Source of the DNA: JAJYZP01 sp049964535
GTDB taxonomy: Bacteria > Actinomycetota > Acidimicrobiia > Acidimicrobiales > Acidimicrobiaceae
Direction of reading: 5' to 3'
Assembly: GCA_049964535.1 (NCBI GenBank)
Contig: JBMFXG010000091.1
Span: forward strand, 1 to 10,312
DNA length: 10,312 bases
This document shows positions 1 through 7,595 of this stretch, in pieces. Position 1 is the stretch's first letter. Each line of letters starts with the position of its first letter. Position numbers and translations under genes: made by a program. The notes beneath the pieces are model-generated. The model was not told the origin of the DNA and ran no database searches. It was given only the letters and a program-made list of their open reading frames with translations.

Positions 1-302
1 TGGGATGGGTAGCCATGTCAAGAGTATTCTCAAAATGTTCTGAAGAGACAGTGGTCGGTGAGGAGCAAGGAGATGGGACACTTAGGACACTCGCTTCGCT
101 GTCTCTCTCCCTCAATCTTTTGGCCCTGAGACGGTGGAGTCGAGTTGCTGCGGGAGCGTTGGTTAAGGGACGTTGGTAGTGGTCTCATGGCGTAACGCTC
201 GATCTCGTGCGAGTCAGGCTTTCGGCGATACGGCTTGCTGTTTTTACGGAGCGGTAACCAGAAGAGCTTGGCGTTGAGCAGTTCTGCCCATAAGCTTGCA
301 AG
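1..302. other. Left-edge stretch with no recognisable gene
   Basis: No protein or RNA gene could be recognised here. One plus-strand frame is open from the left edge to a stop at 177-179 (about 58 codons, basic and leucine-rich towards its end). Another plus-strand frame runs only 13 codons to a stop at 41-43. Either could be the tail of an upstream gene, but neither resembles a family I know. A minus-strand frame is also open below 185. No tRNA T-loop motif is visible. The last 35 bases hold the candidate promoter listed separately. Confidence 0.5.
268..296 (+). promoter_or_regulatory. Candidate sigma-A-type promoter for the ACT-domain gene (leaderless)
   Basis: A -35-like TTGGCG at 268-273 and a -10-like TAAGCT at 291-296 are separated by exactly 17 bases. 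The GTG start at 303 lies seven bases after the -10, which is where transcription would begin. No Shine-Dalgarno sequence precedes the GTG, and an in-frame stop at 291-293 rules out an earlier start. This fits a leaderless mRNA, which is common in actinobacteria. The hexamers each match consensus only partly, so this is inference. Confidence 0.4.
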
Positions 303-944
303 GTGCCTCGATACGTAGTGCGGCTTTGGCTCGATGACAGACCAGGAGCACTTGGTGCAGTTGCCTCTCGAATCGGAGCGGTTCGAGGTGATTTGATCGG
401 CATCGAGATCCTTGAGAGAGGTGCTGGCCGTGCGATCGATGAACTTCTAGTGGAGCTACCAGACGCTAGCCTCGTTGACCTCATGATCAAAGAGATCACA
501 GAAGTTGATGGCGTCGATGTCGAGGATATACGGATTGCGCGTGATGTTGCCCTCGATCGTCACGTTGAGCTCCTACGTGTTGCCGCTGATCTCGTTCGCT
601 CGGAGGATCGTGACGCTATTATTGCACGGCTAGTCAGCTATGTGCAGCGTGACTTCGAGCCGGATTGGCTCGCTGTTGTGGATCTCAGGGCAGGAGAGAT
701 TCTCGCCGAGGAGAGAGATCACCCTAGTCTGGAGTGGATACTTGCATTTGTCGATGGCACATCGTATCTGGAGTCGATTGGTCAGGGCCCAAACGATCTC
801 TGTTGGGCCTTCCTCAGGGAGCATCCTATCTGTCTCCTGACTAGTCGCTCGGCGCGTCCATTCAGGGCGGTGGAGCGGCAGGTGATCGGTGAGCTTGCAG
901 GGATAGCGGGCAGATGTCTCGCCCGTTGGGACTCGGGGACTTGA
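303..944 (+). CDS. ACT-domain protein with GAF-like C-terminal half
   Basis: The 213-residue product starts with an ACT-type small-molecule-binding fold at about residues 4-78. The DRPGALGAVASRIG segment (12-25) is the usual ligand-loop and first-helix pattern, followed by the second beta-alpha-beta half ending near EDIRI. ACT domains commonly bind amino acids and regulate enzymes. Residues about 85-207 look like a degenerate GAF-type domain: a helical entry, then hydrophobic strands (WLAVVDL, PICLLTS), then a final helix after PFRAVERQ. That assignment is weaker. No enzyme active site, membrane segment or DNA-binding motif is visible, so it is probably a cytoplasmic sensor or regulator with an unknown partner. 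The start is GTG at 303; an in-frame stop at 291 leaves no earlier choice, and no Shine-Dalgarno is present. It stands alone and converges on the glycerol kinase gene. Confidence 0.8.
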   Translation: MPRYVVRLWLDDRPGALGAVASRIGAVRGDLIGIEILERGAGRAIDELLVELPDASLVDLMIKEITEVDGVDVEDIRIARDVALDRHVELLRVAADLVRSEDRDAIIARLVSYVQRDFEPDWLAVVDLRAGEILAEERDHPSLEWILAFVDGTSYLESIGQGPNDLCWAFLREHPICLLTSRSARPFRAVERQVIGELAGIAGRCLARWDSGT

Positions 945-1276
945 GGACAGTCTCAGTGCCACTGCCAATCGGTGCGGGCCGGAAGTGCACACTTTCTGTC
1001 GTGCGCACGCAGACTGCCTTGAAGCGAAACCGTTCTCGGTAGCCCCGACAAGCTCGGAGTCATGACACCCCGGCGATCGAGGGAGAACTGCTCGTTTCAT
1101 GGGGTCGGAGCGTCAGTAACTCGATGACACCTACAATGCCACCTGCTCAGTGAGCATTGCGGAAGTGAGACGGTGGAGCTATCCTCACGCGCACTCGGTC
1201 TGGAGGCGGCTAGCAGTTCGACCTGTACTGTGTTTAGGCACGGTCTCGGTCAAGCTCAGGGCAGGATTCGGGCAGC
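945..1276. other. Convergent intergenic region, no gene seen
   Basis: These 332 bases lie downstream of both the ACT-domain gene and the glycerol kinase gene, so a terminator would be expected. Small perfect inverted repeats occur (CAGTG-C-CACTG just after the ACT gene, and TGCTCA-G-TGAGCA at 1144-1156), but their loops are too small and no T-run follows, so no terminator is called. No convincing reading frame was found. Confidence 0.5.
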
Positions 1277-2785
1277 TCAATCGGCTTCGTGATGCTCAAA
1301 ACCTGTGGCAGTGTTCCGCACTCTGTTGAGGCGGTCACGCCAGAGTGCTCGTTTCGTCGTAATACTCGAGCGCGACTTCGTTGGTGAAAATAGATCGCTC
1401 GGCGGATTGATGGTGCGCAGCTCATCGAGTGAGTTCAGGGTACCGACGGCGTACATCGCTGCTCCGGCAACGCCGAAGGCCGTAGATTCGGCGATCGTTG
1501 AGCGCTGAACTTGGACGTTCGCATAGTCTGCCTGTAGTTGACAGAGCCGGTTCATGACCGAGACGCCACCGTCGACGCGAAGCTCTTCAATGCGGATACC
1601 CTGAAGCTCTTCCATCGCGTCGATGACGTCTGCTCCTTGGTGAGCCATCGCCTCGATTGCACCGACGACGATCTCGGATAGCGTGGAGGAGAGCGACAGT
1701 CCGGTGATTGCACCACGTGGGTTTGGATCCATGTATGGGGAACCTAATCCCTCAAAGAGGGGAAGAAAGGTCGTGCCGCCGGACGAAGGAGTAGCAGCAA
1801 TGAGGTCGTCGAGCTCTGAGTAGTTATCGAAAAGCCCGAGGGCGTCGCGAAACCACCGTAGTGTAGATCCGGTCGAATAGATTGCACCTTCGAGAACGTA
1901 CGTGGTGACACCGTCGGGCAAGGTCCACCCCACGCTGCCGAGTAGACCATTGGGCGGGGTCAATCTGTTCGATGCCGTGTTTGCCAGTAAGAAGGACCCG
2001 GTTCCGTAGGTGTTCTTTGCGCTTCCGGGCGTCAGGCATCCTTGACCGAGGAGAGAGGACTGCTGGTCACCGAGGATCGCTCCGAGAGGAACGCCGTTGA
2101 GCATCGGGAACCTCTCGGAGTGGAGCACAGTGTCTCCACCAATCGAGGGGACAACCTCAGGGAAGAGGAGGAACTTCGAATCGAGCTCAAAGAGGTCGAG
2201 AAGCTCGTCTGAGAAGGAGAGCGTCTCGGTATTGAAGAGCTGGGTGCGTGAGGCGTTGGATGCCTCGGTAACGTAGCGTGTCTTGGAGGTGAGCGCCAGC
2301 GTGATCAGTGTGTCCACGGTGGCGAATGCAAGCCGTCGTCCAGCTTCATCGGTGTTGAGGCGCTTGACTTCGTCACAAAGCTTTGTGGAGGAGAAGTACG
2401 GATCGATCGGAAGTCCCGTTCGCTCTTTGACGAATGACTCGGCATCCTCCTCTTTCAAGGTTCGGCACCGAGTAGCGGTGCTCCGGTCTTGCCAGGAGAT
2501 GAGTGGACCCAATGGGTCTAGCGTGCGAGAGTCGAGACAGACGAAGCTCTCTCGTTGGTTGGTAAGGCCAACCGCCGAGATCGGCTGATCGTTGTCCTTA
2601 AGGACCGTATCTAGGCAGTGGAAGAGGCTATTCAGGATCTCTGCCGGGTCTTGGACAATTCTACCCAAAGTGTCCGTTGCGGACCGTATCTCCTTTTGAG
2701 CCTGTCCGACGATGATGCCGTCGTGATCGAAGGCGAGTACGCGGACGCTCGAGGTACCGGCGTCGAGCGCAAGTGTCAAAGTCAT
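1277..2785 (-). CDS. glpK: Glycerol kinase (FGGY family)
   Basis: Predicted to phosphorylate glycerol with ATP to sn-glycerol 3-phosphate in the cytoplasm, feeding glycolysis or phospholipid synthesis. The 502 residues equal the usual length. Visible motifs in order: N-terminal phosphate loop DAGTSS (8-13); NQRES (76-80) with the glycerol-binding Arg-Glu; SWQDR (97-101); DPYFSSTK (128-135) with the binding Tyr; NASRT (177-181); GDQQ (239-242) with the catalytic-base Asp; NTYGTG (258-263); GLGSPY and RGAITGL; and LRVDGG (402-407). All residues that contact glycerol in the E. coli enzyme appear kept. The usual Asp before NASRT is Glu (174). The E. coli GGKGGT fructose-bisphosphate loop and the HFYGQ phosphorylated-histidine segment of firmicutes are both absent before GDQQ. 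The ATG has a good Shine-Dalgarno (AAAGGA, about 9 bases upstream). No glpF or glpD is adjacent; it follows the epimerase gene by 67 bp. Confidence 0.93.
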   Translation of the reverse strand: MTLTLALDAGTSSVRVLAFDHDGIIVGQAQKEIRSATDTLGRIVQDPAEILNSLFHCLDTVLKDNDQPISAVGLTNQRESFVCLDSRTLDPLGPLISWQDRSTATRCRTLKEEDAESFVKERTGLPIDPYFSSTKLCDEVKRLNTDEAGRRLAFATVDTLITLALTSKTRYVTEASNASRTQLFNTETLSFSDELLDLFELDSKFLLFPEVVPSIGGDTVLHSERFPMLNGVPLGAILGDQQSSLLGQGCLTPGSAKNTYGTGSFLLANTASNRLTPPNGLLGSVGWTLPDGVTTYVLEGAIYSTGSTLRWFRDALGLFDNYSELDDLIAATPSSGGTTFLPLFEGLGSPYMDPNPRGAITGLSLSSTLSEIVVGAIEAMAHQGADVIDAMEELQGIRIEELRVDGGVSVMNRLCQLQADYANVQVQRSTIAESTAFGVAGAAMYAVGTLNSLDELRTINPPSDLFSPTKSRSSITTKRALWRDRLNRVRNTATGFEHHEAD

Positions 2786-2811
2786 CGACCTTGTCCTTTC
2801 AACCTACGGTT

Positions 2812-2843
2812 CTGTCGAATCAGCGACAGCCGCACTGCTGTCG
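2812..2843 (-). promoter_or_regulatory. Competing hairpin arms between epimerase and glpK
   Basis: On the transcribed strand the gap holds CGACAGC (2843-2837), GCTGTCG (2830-2824) and CGACAG (2817-2812). The middle arm can pair with the first (7-bp stem, 6-base loop) or with the third (6-bp stem, 6-base loop), but not both. No U-run follows either stem. The second hairpin would form just upstream of the glpK Shine-Dalgarno. The arms are directly visible; any regulatory role is inference, and single stems this short occur by chance. Confidence 0.35.
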
Positions 2844-2852
2844 AAGAGGCCG

Positions 2853-3755
2853 CTAGCCGGCTTCATGGCGAAGGAAGTCTTCCCAGGTGCGAGCGAGCCC
2901 TTCTTGGAGACCGACAGTGGTGGTGAGACCGAGCTCGGTAGAGCGCTGGAGCGATATCGTTACTCCGGACATCTCTCCTGCTTGTGGAGCGATGTGATTG
3001 GGCTCGAGCTCCACTCCCGATATCTGTGATGTGAGCTCTACGAGCGCCTTGACCGACAGTGAAGAACCGGAGCCGTACGAGACGACGGTAGTTGTTCGAC
3101 GTTCGGCGAGTTCGATAAAGGTTCGAGCGACGTCGTCAACGTACACGAAGTCTCGCACTTGCTCACCGTCGCCATAGATGGAGAACGACCCCTTGCCGCG
3201 TGCGAAGCGAAAGAGACGCGGGATGATCGAGTCTTTGTTCCACATCGTAGGCCCGTACACGTTGGTCAGGCGGAGCATGGCCGTTGCGATACCGTATGAG
3301 TTGTGATACGCCGATGCAAGCATCTCTGCTGCTGCTTTCGTGGATCCATACGGGGTCAACGGTCGAAGTGGCGAGGTCTCGGTGATGATGCCGTCATCAG
3401 TATTGCCGACTGCTGCGTTGGTTGAGGCAAATACGACTGACGGAATGTCGTTACGTCGGGCGAACTCGAGTACGCACTCTGAGCCGGCGACATTGGACAG
3501 ATAGACATCGTGGGGATCCTCAACGGACTTGAGCACAGAGGTTCGAGCGGCTAGGTGGATGATAGCATCGAATGATCTGCCTTCAAGAGGAGCCCAAGAG
3601 TTTGGGTCTTCGATTCCGCCGAGATGACTCTCTACTTCCAGTTGAGCTCGATTGTGGTCGATGACGACGGGGTCAACTCCGCGTTGTAGCAGGCTCTGCA
3701 CCACCCGTCCTCCAATGAAGCCAGCTCCTCCGGTGACGATAACGTTTTTCAGCAC
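2853..3755 (-). CDS. NAD-dependent nucleotide-sugar epimerase/dehydratase (extended SDR, GalE-like)
   Basis: Predicted cytoplasmic enzyme that changes a nucleotide sugar (for example UDP-glucose/galactose or the N-acetyl forms) using tightly bound NAD. The 300 residues show the Rossmann motif GGAGFIGG (9-16), an acidic end to the second strand (Asp33), HLAA (67-70), a Ser/Thr pair (STN, 111-113), the catalytic YGSTK (136-140), and the GalE-type substrate segment GDGEQVRDFVYVDD (195-208). Length fits the shorter WbpP/GalE-type epimerases. Substrate cannot be told from sequence alone. The start is GTG at 3755, with AGAGGA just upstream at slightly short spacing. It sits upstream of glpK on the same strand and diverges from the GtrA gene. 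Glycosylation genes on both sides make a role in providing a sugar donor for surface glycan likely, though a galactose-catabolic role is not excluded. Confidence 0.88.
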   Translation of the reverse strand: MLKNVIVTGGAGFIGGRVVQSLLQRGVDPVVIDHNRAQLEVESHLGGIEDPNSWAPLEGRSFDAIIHLAARTSVLKSVEDPHDVYLSNVAGSECVLEFARRNDIPSVVFASTNAAVGNTDDGIITETSPLRPLTPYGSTKAAAEMLASAYHNSYGIATAMLRLTNVYGPTMWNKDSIIPRLFRFARGKGSFSIYGDGEQVRDFVYVDDVARTFIELAERRTTTVVSYGSGSSLSVKALVELTSQISGVELEPNHIAPQAGEMSGVTISLQRSTELGLTTTVGLQEGLARTWEDFLRHEAG

Positions 3756-4006
3756 TATTCCTCTCGAACATTCGATCTTGCCCCATAAGACTATCGGCTA
3801 GTCGGTTCCTCCGGCCGTGGTCAGGAGGTTTGTCGACTAAAATGGAGTGTTGACAAGTTCTACACTGTAGTAGTGCTGCCGTAGATTGGGATTCTTATTC
3901 GTGGATCCGGTTCGCTGCAAGTGAGAAGAAGCTCTGTGTTGATGGTCGAGGTCGAGAAACGCCGAAACTCCGGTGTCGCTCGTTTGGGGCCAGGAAGTTG
4001 GTTGTA
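3756..4006. other. Divergent intergenic region between epimerase and GtrA genes
   Basis: Both flanking genes must be transcribed out of this region. A consensus -35 hexamer TTGACA lies at 3850-3855 on the plus strand, but no good -10 follows at 16-18 bases. TAAAAT at 3838-3843 is a good -10 match without a clear -35. Small inverted repeats occur: GACTA (3789-3793) with TAGTC (3799-3803), and CCTCC (3808-3812) with GGAGG (3824-3828). The plus frame of the GtrA gene stays open back to 3854, but has no usable start codon before 3998. Confidence 0.4.
3991..3997 (+). promoter_or_regulatory. Ribosome binding site deciding the GtrA start
   Basis: CAGGAAG ends nine bases before the GTG at 4007. It directly abuts the TTG at 3998, which leaves no room for ribosome placement there. 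This favours GTG 4007 over TTG 3998. Confidence 0.55.
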
Positions 4007-4531
4007 GTGTATCGTCGAGAAGATCATGGGAAGCTGCAACGAGTCCTTGCGTTTATCAGAAGTGAGCAGGGAGTTAAGTTTCTGAAATATGCAGCTGGAT
4101 CTGGAATCTCGGCTGTGATCTCCCAGATTGCCTTCGTGGCGAGCTTCGGGCCGTTGCACCTCTTCAACGCTCGAGGGTCCTCGATCTTTGCAACTTTTGT
4201 AGGAATGGTTCCCTCATATTTTCTCAATAGACACTGGGCATGGAAGAAGCGCAGCCGGTCGTCGATCTCTCGGGAAGTCATCCCGTACATTGCAATGGCC
4301 GTTATCGGCTTGGTATTTTCTACGTGGTCGGTCGATTTTGCTGATTCCCACTCTCAGTTTCTCGGTGGTGCCCATGTCCTAAGGGTGCTTTTTGTTTCAG
4401 GAACCTATTTTGCTTCGTTTGCAGTGCTCTGGTTTGCCAAGTATGCCTTCCTCAATCGATTTCTCTTCGGTGATGCCTCAGGTAAGGGCCACGGAGGTCA
4501 TGACCAGAAGTTGAGTGAGGTTACCTCTTAA
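4007..4531 (+). CDS. GtrA-family membrane protein (putative lipid-linked sugar flippase)
   Basis: The product has 174 residues from GTG 4007, or 177 if TTG 3998 is used. Four predicted membrane helices lie at about residues 24-48, 55-75, 91-109 and 124-146, the standard GtrA layout. Family signatures include FLKYAAGSGISAVIS in helix 1 and the conserved SYFLNRHWAWK segment (70-80) after helix 2. GtrA/GtcA proteins are thought to help move polyprenyl-phosphate-linked sugars across the membrane. The C-terminal tail is short, glycine/histidine-rich and hydrophilic. The gene is alone on its strand, diverging from the epimerase and converging on the YfhO-like gene whose likely partner it is. A direct transport activity cannot be read from the sequence. 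Confidence 0.85.
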   Translation: MYRREDHGKLQRVLAFIRSEQGVKFLKYAAGSGISAVISQIAFVASFGPLHLFNARGSSIFATFVGMVPSYFLNRHWAWKKRSRSSISREVIPYIAMAVIGLVFSTWSVDFADSHSQFLGGAHVLRVLFVSGTYFASFAVLWFAKYAFLNRFLFGDASGKGHGGHDQKLSEVTS

Positions 4532-4893
4532 CCTGACAGCTGCTCGGTAGTAGTATTCGTCGCCTTTGAGTCTTGGAAGTTAGTAGCAGCCCGATCTGAA
4601 GCTCAAGCTTTAAGGACAATGAGCTGCGGCCCGGTCATCGGCCCTTCGAGCAAGTTCGGCAGAGCTCGAGTCGTCGTCAACCCATTGCCAACGCCCTTAG
4701 CTCCGTCAGCGACCTGAATGGACGTAACCGAGGTTGCGGTTAATCCCACTAATCGTTAGCATTCAATTGCTCGAACCGTTTCGCTTTGCGGTCTAAAGTT
4801 GTCGAGCTCGAGCTCAAGCGCAAGCGGTGCGGCGAGCAACGAGACTCAACTACGTCGTCTGTACTCGTTGGCGATCGCAAGATCTCGAGCAAC
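4532..4893. other. Convergent intergenic region with a cryptic open frame
   Basis: These 362 bases lie between the GtrA gene and the end of the YfhO-like gene. A 12-bp perfect palindrome GAGCTCGAGCTC is at 4804-4815. On the minus strand, a 48-codon frame from GTG 4749 to a stop at 4603 has protein-like composition but no Shine-Dalgarno; the same frame upstream is broken by stops. No recognisable domain was seen, so it is not called as a gene. Confidence 0.4.
4837..4870 (-). terminator. Possible hairpin downstream of the YfhO-like gene
   Basis: CAACGAG (4837-4843) and CTCGTTG (4864-4870) form a perfect 7-bp inverted repeat with a 20-base loop, 24 bases past the stop of the YfhO-like gene. An inner AGAC/GTCT pairing can extend an alternative fold. 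No U-run follows, and such a repeat can arise by chance, so this is only a possible terminator. Confidence 0.2.
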
Positions 4894-7593
4894 CTATCGA
4901 AGTCGAAAGCGACGTGCTTGTGATCGTCGGCGGTAGAGTTCAGGCAACCCGATGAGACGGGGAGCAAAGATTAGGCCGAGAACTGTGGCGGCAAGCCCGA
5001 CGAGATCAATGACCAGCGCGAGCCGAAGATGGGAAGGCTGGTAAGCAAAGGTGTACCGGTAGCGTCCGGCCGGCAGTTCATAGGATTGGAGAGCGTCGTG
5101 ACTGGTGGCCTGAACTGTGTGGAGTCGTCCGTGTGAACGGTAGATCGCTACCCACCCTGGGGTAAATGCCTCGCTGCGAAGGGCGTGTGTCGCTCGCGTT
5201 GTCGAGATTGTGGCGTCGAGGGTGCCGTTGAGGTGACTTACGACCGAGCGTACCGTGACGCCTGGACGAACCTTCAACAGAGATGTAACTTGATGGAGCG
5301 CCGAGAATCGATCCAGCCCGTAGGGTGCAGGGTTCCACCGCCAGTTTTGAGGTGTGATGATGCGGGAGAGGACTCCGTCGACGTTGTAGACACCGTAGGG
5401 GGACGTAAAGCCAATAGGAACGTCTGGAGAGCCGTTAACTCTAGGAAGCAGACCACAGCTCGTGAAGCTGAGTTCGTCGGTCAGAGGAGCTGGACCGGTG
5501 CTTTCGAAGGTAACGGTATGGGTGCTTCGTTGCAGCGTCCGAGTTGGGAGCTGGACAGATCCGAGTGGTCCGATGGCGGTCACAGCGGTGAGACAGTTGA
5601 GCGGTACGGAGGCCGGTAGGGCGAGACTCACGGTGGCACTGTGAAAAAGTCCGCCGAGGTAGATGCTGCTCGTGACTGAGCCAGGGCGATGAGATGTTAC
5701 CGGTTGTGGTAGGTGTCCCTGATCGAGAGGTGGAGGAGGAAATGAAGGGAGAGCCGGGGTTAAGCTTTGCTGGGTCTTTGGCGCTCGGGTCATGAAGTAG
5801 TACCAACCGCTGATGACATCGTCGACATTGAGGTCGTAGTGATCGTAACCGTTGATCTGATAGGGGTTGAAACTAGTCTGAGGCTTCGTTTCGGTGAGGG
5901 TGGTGTAGTTCGATACGGAGAGTGAAGAGTACCCGTTGATCGATGCGGTGCGAGAGAGGATGTTGAGGTCGGGAAGTCCAAGAGATTGGAACTGCTCATA
6001 GTACTTCAATCGGGGATCGTAGTAGGCAACTCGCCCGCCGGAGGGAACTGCGGAGAGGGAGTGTGCGAAGGTTGTGCCGTCTGCAAACGGCCCATATCCG
6101 TTGATTTGGAAGATGATCGTCTGCGAGCTGTAGTCCAGAAGCTGAAGGACGACAAGAGCACCGAGAAGAAGGGTCGTTTTCTTGGTTCTAGCTCGGGTCC
6201 AGCGAAGAAAGACCACTGCCGTTGCAATGACGAAGCTCGCCTCAATGCTCGTGATGACGAGTAGGGCGGTATGACTGGTTCCGCTTGGTTGAACGTTGTC
6301 TTGGAAGTACTGGTAGATGACCGAAGGCGCAAAGGCTAAGAGAGCCGTGTAGGTCAGAGCGTAGGCGCTGGCAATCATCGGAGCGATGTAGGTCGTTAGG
6401 CCGATCTGTCGCATACCCCGTTGTGTTTGCGCTCTGAGTTTATCGAAGGAGCCGGCAAAGAGGAGACAGAGGCCGAGATCGACGACGAACATGTTTCGAG
6501 ATGGGAGCCGCTGGCGGTTATAGAGCGGAACGTGGGCCATGAGCGCCTCAAGAGGGCCGATTTGAGCTCCGAGAGAGAGTGCAAAGCTAAAGACCACGAC
6601 GACGATGAGGGCAGCGCGACCGTAGCCTTTCAACGATGAGAATCTGCGCGAAAACCCGGCAGCGAACGCACCAAAGATAACGAATGCCGGCAGGAACGTA
6701 GATATCTCGGGGAGGTTGTAGCTACCGATGTAGTTCGGAACCTTCAAGATGGCGTAGTTTCCTTGAGAGAAAGGCATCAAGAAGAGAGAGCTGAAGTGTA
6801 AGGACCAAGGTCCGGCTTCGAAGTAGGTCGGTCCAGTGGTACCGCGATTGGAGAGAGCCTCAAAGGCGAGGCCCGGTAACCATTGGAGCGTGGAGAGCGA
6901 GAGCGCTATCACCGCACCGGCGACGAGCCAACCGAGTTTTCGGGCACGGTAGTCGGCATCGATGAGATTGATAAGCAGAAACGGAACGATCATCATCAGA
7001 CCGTCGAGCATGGCTTCGGGTGCGCCTGCGGTAACGACGAGGGCGTAGGAGATCCCCATGCCTATCGCCCAGCGTATAGTCGCTGTGTGGCTCTCTGCCT
7101 GGACCACCTTTAATCCACAGAAGGCCGTCCAGATGACGAATGCTATGCCTTCTATCTGGTCTATGTGGACCGCCTGGGAGGCAAACTGCCCGGAGAGAAT
7201 AAAGATTATGCCGCCGAAGAAGCCAGCGGTGGTTGAGGCTCCAAGGGCCTCGGCGAGATAGAGGACCCCAGCGCCGGCGATAGAAAATGTCAGTACGAGG
7301 GTGATCTCGAAGGCTAGATCGGGGTGAGCAATGAGAAAGAGCCAGCTGAGTGGTGAGAGAACCCCTGCGTTGAAGCCTGCAAGCAGCGGCGTGCCGGACC
7401 AGATCAGAGAGTTCCACAGCGGAAGGTGACCATGGAGCGTGATGGCCGCGGATAGCTCTCGAAGCGGAAGGTTCTGATTGAAATTATCGCTTGTTATGAC
7501 GCTGTAGCCGAGAACAAACGGTATGAGGAAGATGCCGGACGCTACTGCGACGATGATAATGAGCGCACGAAGACGATCGAGACCTGATTGCAA
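4894..7593 (-). CDS. YfhO-family polytopic membrane protein (putative GT-C glycosyltransferase)
   Basis: At 899 residues it is close to known YfhO proteins. The N-terminal half has a helix at 10-30, then the first outside loop with Asp36 (TSDNFNQ), PLWN (58-61) and GTPLLAG (67-73), the typical YfhO loop pattern. About a dozen further helices run to about 492. Residues about 493-856 form a large outside domain with a proline-rich linker near 611-633. It ends with the family's PGWVAIYRSHG and LPAGRYRYTFAYQP patterns (from about 812), then a last helix (857-879) and an Arg-rich cytoplasmic tail. In Bacillus and Listeria, YfhO transfers a lipid-linked sugar to lipoteichoic acid; the acceptor here is unknown. 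The TTG start lies 2 nt after the stop of the glycosyltransferase gene, so translation is probably coupled. No ATG, GTG or TTG occurs in frame within about 40 bases upstream, and no strong Shine-Dalgarno is present. Confidence 0.85.
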   Translation of the reverse strand: MQSGLDRLRALIIIVAVASGIFLIPFVLGYSVITSDNFNQNLPLRELSAAITLHGHLPLWNSLIWSGTPLLAGFNAGVLSPLSWLFLIAHPDLAFEITLVLTFSIAGAGVLYLAEALGASTTAGFFGGIIFILSGQFASQAVHIDQIEGIAFVIWTAFCGLKVVQAESHTATIRWAIGMGISYALVVTAGAPEAMLDGLMMIVPFLLINLIDADYRARKLGWLVAGAVIALSLSTLQWLPGLAFEALSNRGTTGPTYFEAGPWSLHFSSLFLMPFSQGNYAILKVPNYIGSYNLPEISTFLPAFVIFGAFAAGFSRRFSSLKGYGRAALIVVVVFSFALSLGAQIGPLEALMAHVPLYNRQRLPSRNMFVVDLGLCLLFAGSFDKLRAQTQRGMRQIGLTTYIAPMIASAYALTYTALLAFAPSVIYQYFQDNVQPSGTSHTALLVITSIEASFVIATAVVFLRWTRARTKKTTLLLGALVVLQLLDYSSQTIIFQINGYGPFADGTTFAHSLSAVPSGGRVAYYDPRLKYYEQFQSLGLPDLNILSRTASINGYSSLSVSNYTTLTETKPQTSFNPYQINGYDHYDLNVDDVISGWYYFMTRAPKTQQSLTPALPSFPPPPLDQGHLPQPVTSHRPGSVTSSIYLGGLFHSATVSLALPASVPLNCLTAVTAIGPLGSVQLPTRTLQRSTHTVTFESTGPAPLTDELSFTSCGLLPRVNGSPDVPIGFTSPYGVYNVDGVLSRIITPQNWRWNPAPYGLDRFSALHQVTSLLKVRPGVTVRSVVSHLNGTLDATISTTRATHALRSEAFTPGWVAIYRSHGRLHTVQATSHDALQSYELPAGRYRYTFAYQPSHLRLALVIDLVGLAATVLGLIFAPRLIGLPELYRRRSQARRFRLR

Positions 7594-7595
7594 CT

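Noticed and set aside
630..1100. A 156-codon minus-strand open frame over the ACT gene and its downstream gap
   Set aside because: It lies mostly antisense to the ACT-domain gene, with no recognisable domain.
1144..1156. Perfect 13-bp palindrome TGCTCAGTGAGCA
   Set aside because: It is downstream of both flanking genes, where an operator is not expected, and a palindrome of this size is expected a few times in 10 kb by chance.
3850..3876. Consensus TTGACA before the GtrA gene as a full promoter
   Set aside because: No acceptable -10 hexamer lies 16-18 bases downstream; the nearest TA-containing hexamers need spacers of 12 or 15.
4804..4815. GAGCTCGAGCTC palindrome as an operator or terminator
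   Set aside because: It is a simple doubled 6-mer with no loop or T-run, in a sequence generally rich in GAGCTC and TCGA.
6860..7417. A 185-codon minus-strand open frame inside the YfhO-like gene
   Set aside because: It is a shifted frame of the same strand, with Arg- and His-rich low-quality translation; the YfhO frame has the family motifs.
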